Origin: Candidatus Cloacimonadota bacterium
Lineage (GTDB): Bacteria; Muiribacteriota; UBA6191; JACPRK01
Reading direction: 5' to 3'
Assembly (NCBI GenBank): GCA_021772705.1
Contig: JAJFLN010000401.1
Span: 1-7,817 of the forward strand
Length of the DNA stretch: 7,817 bases
Shown here: piece by piece, positions 6,204-7,817 of the stretch
Layout: every line of letters starts with the position of its first letter
How positions within the stretch are numbered: the stretch's first letter is position 1
The notes under the pieces: model-generated
The model's input: the letters and a program-made list of their open reading frames with translations, nothing else
Told to the model about the DNA's origin: nothing
The model's database searches: none
Made by a program: the position numbers and the translations under genes

Positions 6204-7004
6204 TCAGTAGGACATCAACAAGAGCTCGTCGAGCTTCTTGAAGGCGGGCAGCACGTCGTTTGCAGCCTGCTCGAAGTCCGGGTTCTGGCTGTTCTCCTCG
6301 ACGATCTCCAGCATCCGATCCACCAGGTTCTGCAGGGCCGTCGGGGAATCGAACTCGTTGGCCTCAATGAAGCTCTTCAGGATCTTGAGATGTTCGAAGG
6401 CCCGGGGGTCTTCGTTGTCACCATCGGGGAGAGCCGTGGTGAGAGCGTTGAGGATGATGTAGTAATTCCCCTCGTCCAGTTCAGTCATGGTGGTCTCGTC
6501 GTAAGTGTTGACCATCAATTCGAGCCAGTCGGCAAACCGGGCTCTCTTGACACCATCGACCTTGTCCATGGGCTTGTCCATCACGACCTGCAGCCCGACG
6601 CTGCTCTCGCCACTCTCGAAGTGGGAACCCAGGTCCTCCACGGCCATCAAGCGAACCCCGTCCTTGAGTTCCAGGTTCGAGAGGTCCGTGGCGGAGCCGA
6701 CGTGGAAGACCTCCTGGTTGGTTCGCTCGTAGAGGTAGAGCTCCTGGTCAGAGCCGATGAACAGATAGTCGTTCTGGATGGCGATGGCGTTGATGTTCCG
6801 CACCGTCGCCTTCTTGCTGACCAGCCGGATGGTGCGCAGGAACTGGGTGAAGATTCCTTCATCCTCCTGCAAGTGCAGCTGGGTCCGGGGTCCGAAATAG
6901 AGCCGTCCACTCAATTCGCCAGCGCTGGCCGGTACGACCGCTGTGACACAGAACAGAGCGAGTGTTGCGGCGATCATCATTCGAGGCAGGCGACTCCGGA
7001 TCAT
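6204..7004 (-). CDS. Secreted protein of unknown function
   Basis: I do not recognise the family of this 266-residue protein. Residues 1-28 are a clear Sec signal peptide: positive start (MIRSRLPR), hydrophobic core, and a PASA|GE signal peptidase I site after Ala28, with no lipobox cysteine. The mature protein should be periplasmic or exported. Residues about 30-145 look beta-rich, with a segment (YLFIGSDQELYLYER) reminiscent of one blade of a beta-propeller. Residues about 155-262 are mostly helical and acidic. The only cysteine is in the signal peptide. The start is supported by GGGAG 6 nt before the ATG and by a strong promoter further upstream. It shares strand with the cyclase but is 220 nt away with inverted repeats between, so co-transcription is uncertain. 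It is divergent from the membrane-protein gene at 7164. Confidence 0.88.
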   Translation of the reverse strand: MIRSRLPRMMIAATLALFCVTAVVPASAGELSGRLYFGPRTQLHLQEDEGIFTQFLRTIRLVSKKATVRNINAIAIQNDYLFIGSDQELYLYERTNQEVFHVGSATDLSNLELKDGVRLMAVEDLGSHFESGESSVGLQVVMDKPMDKVDGVKRARFADWLELMVNTYDETTMTELDEGNYYIILNALTTALPDGDNEDPRAFEHLKILKSFIEANEFDSPTALQNLVDRMLEIVEENSQNPDFEQAANDVLPAFKKLDELLLMSY

Positions 7005-7010
7005 GTGTTG

Positions 7011-7015
7011 CTCCC
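7011..7015 (-). promoter_or_regulatory. Ribosome binding site of the secreted-protein gene
   Basis: GGGAG on the minus strand lies 6 nt before ATG 7004, a normal Shine-Dalgarno spacing. Together with the signal peptide that begins at this ATG, it fixes the start. Confidence 0.7.
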
Positions 7016-7072
7016 TGATTTCAGGTGATCAAACGGGACCTTGTGGACAAAGGGGCCCGGATTTCGCTTGAA

Positions 7073-7100
7073 AGTATAAGTCCAGAGCCGGGCATGTCAA
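7073..7100 (-). promoter_or_regulatory. Sigma70-type promoter for the secreted-protein gene
   Basis: On the minus strand a perfect -35 TTGACA (plus-strand 7095-7100) is followed after 16 nt by -10 TATACT (7073-7078). Transcription should begin near 7066, giving a leader of about 60 nt before ATG 7004 that contains the GGGAG site. Confidence 0.72.
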
Positions 7101-7127
7101 CCCGGACTCGGCAACTGTTCGTCGATC

Positions 7128-7155
7128 TTCACTTCTCCAGCTCCTCTGCTACGAT
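7128..7155 (+). promoter_or_regulatory. Possible promoter abutting the 7164 start codon
   Basis: TTCACT (7128-7133) and TACGAT (7150-7155) are separated by 16 nt; each matches four of six consensus bases. The predicted transcription start, about 7162, would be roughly two bases before ATG 7164, again implying a leaderless message. This agrees with the absence of any Shine-Dalgarno match before that ATG. The call is weaker than the two TTGACA promoters. Confidence 0.4.
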
Positions 7156-7163
7156 ACACCATC

Positions 7164-7817
7164 ATGTCAGAACAGCAGCGATCGCCCGGAGACTGGCGGT
7201 GGATTACCGCGCTGTGGATAGCCGGGGCGCTCTTCTTCTGGCCTCTGCTGTTCGGCGGAGAGTCGCTCTACTTCAGAGACAACCACGCCGTTCATCTGCC
7301 TCAGGCCATGCAGCTGGCAGAGGCTGTCAAGGCGGGCAGGCTTCCCCTCTGGGAACCGGCCACGGGGCTGGGTTACCCATTCCTGGCGGATCCCACGACC
7401 ATGTCCCTCTATCCCCTGGCGCTGCTGCTGCTGGTGGCCCCCTTTCCCCTGGCCTACAACCTTCAGGTCCTGATCCACGTTCCTCTGCTGGGATCGCTTA
7501 TGTTCCTGCTGCTCCGGTGGTGGCGGGCGTCAGTGCCGGCGGCGATCCTCGGGTCCCTGGCGATCATGTTCTGTGGCGGCACCATGAGTCTGCTGCATCA
7601 GCCCTTTATCCTTCGTGGATTCGCCTGGTTTCCGCTGATCTTGTACTGCTTCGATCGGTTTCTGGAGGGCCGTCAGCGACGCTGGATTGGACTGACTGCT
7701 CTCGCCTTGGCCTTTCAGGGGCTGGGAAGTGATCCCAACCTGGTCCTCTACAGCGGCCTGCTGTTGATCGCCCTCCCCTGGCTGCAGCCCCGTCGCCGCG
7801 CCAGACCAGGGGCGGCC
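7164..7817 (+). CDS. YfhO/GT-C-like polytopic membrane protein, N-terminal part
   Basis: An open frame of 218 codons runs from ATG 7164 off the right edge without a stop. After a short cytoplasmic start, hydrophobic segments lie at about residues 13-31, 82-95, 98-117, 123-140, 150-164, 174-188 and 193-207. The first loop carries FRDNHAVHLP and then GRLPLWEPATGLGYPFLADP followed by LYP. This pattern (an acidic residue after the first membrane segment, then PLW-P, G-PF-A-P, YP) is typical of YfhO-like integral membrane proteins with the GT-C glycosyltransferase fold, which use lipid-linked sugars; the first-loop Asp39 would be the catalytic candidate. YfhO-family proteins are usually several hundred residues longer, so most of the gene is missing. 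The start is chosen because it directly precedes the first membrane segment; no Shine-Dalgarno is present. Sugar donor and acceptor cannot be inferred. Confidence 0.82.
   Translation, partial: MSEQQRSPGDWRWITALWIAGALFFWPLLFGGESLYFRDNHAVHLPQAMQLAEAVKAGRLPLWEPATGLGYPFLADPTTMSLYPLALLLLVAPFPLAYNLQVLIHVPLLGSLMFLLLRWWRASVPAAILGSLAIMFCGGTMSLLHQPFILRGFAWFPLILYCFDRFLEGRQRRWIGLTALALAFQGLGSDPNLVLYSGLLLIALPWLQPRRRARPGAA

Noticed and set aside
6390..7028. Plus-strand 212-codon frame opposite the secreted protein
   Set aside because: Antisense shadow of a gene with a signal peptide, ribosome site and promoter; no start signal of its own.
7025..7732. Plus-strand 235-codon frame in the divergent region
   Set aside because: It begins on top of the minus-strand promoter, reads as Arg/Ser/Gly-rich sequence, and overlaps the open frame with a clear YfhO-like membrane pattern.

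Overview
The window is moderately GC-rich, densely coded bacterial DNA. It holds five protein-coding genes: four complete and one running off the right edge. Signal peptide, GGDEF signalling and HEAT/TPR scaffold proteins fit a diderm, probably uncultured, lineage, but nothing seen here fixes the phylum. No tRNA, rRNA, transposase, integrase or cas gene was found.

Layout. Positions 1-91 carry two copies of a 31-nt palindrome-containing repeat with a 60-nt period, beginning exactly at the window edge. Positions 92-342 are non-coding, with a short hairpin and a run of four 9-nt units flanked by a direct repeat; this looks like interspersed repeat DNA. A near-consensus sigma70-type promoter (TTGACA-17-TATAGT, 343-371) then sits directly against the first gene. 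That gene (382-1203, +) encodes a winged-helix, DnaD/phage-O-like protein ending in a CxxC...CxC zinc ribbon of the kind seen at the N-terminus of DnaC-type helicase loaders. After 19 nt comes an 892-residue HEAT-repeat plus TPR-like scaffold protein (1223-3901, +), probably in the same operon.

Facing it tail to tail across 12 nt is an FHA-GAF-GAF-GGDEF diguanylate cyclase (3914-5983, -) with an intact GGEEF active site and RxxD product-inhibition site. Upstream of it, a 220-nt gap holds two inverted repeats. Next on the minus strand is a secreted protein of unknown function (6204-7004) with its own promoter (7073-7100). A divergent plus-strand gene (7164 to the edge) encodes the N-terminal part of a polytopic YfhO/GT-C-like membrane protein.

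Working together. The first two genes look like a co-transcribed unit: a nucleic-acid-binding adaptor and a large protein-interaction scaffold. The cyclase would make c-di-GMP in response to GAF ligands and FHA phospho-threonine contacts. No sequence evidence ties it to its neighbours beyond proximity. A recurring theme is start-site usage. The two genes with promoters pressed against the ATG (382 and 7164) lack a usable Shine-Dalgarno leader, while the two minus-strand genes have a well-spaced GGGAG. The window may therefore mix leaderless and leadered translation.
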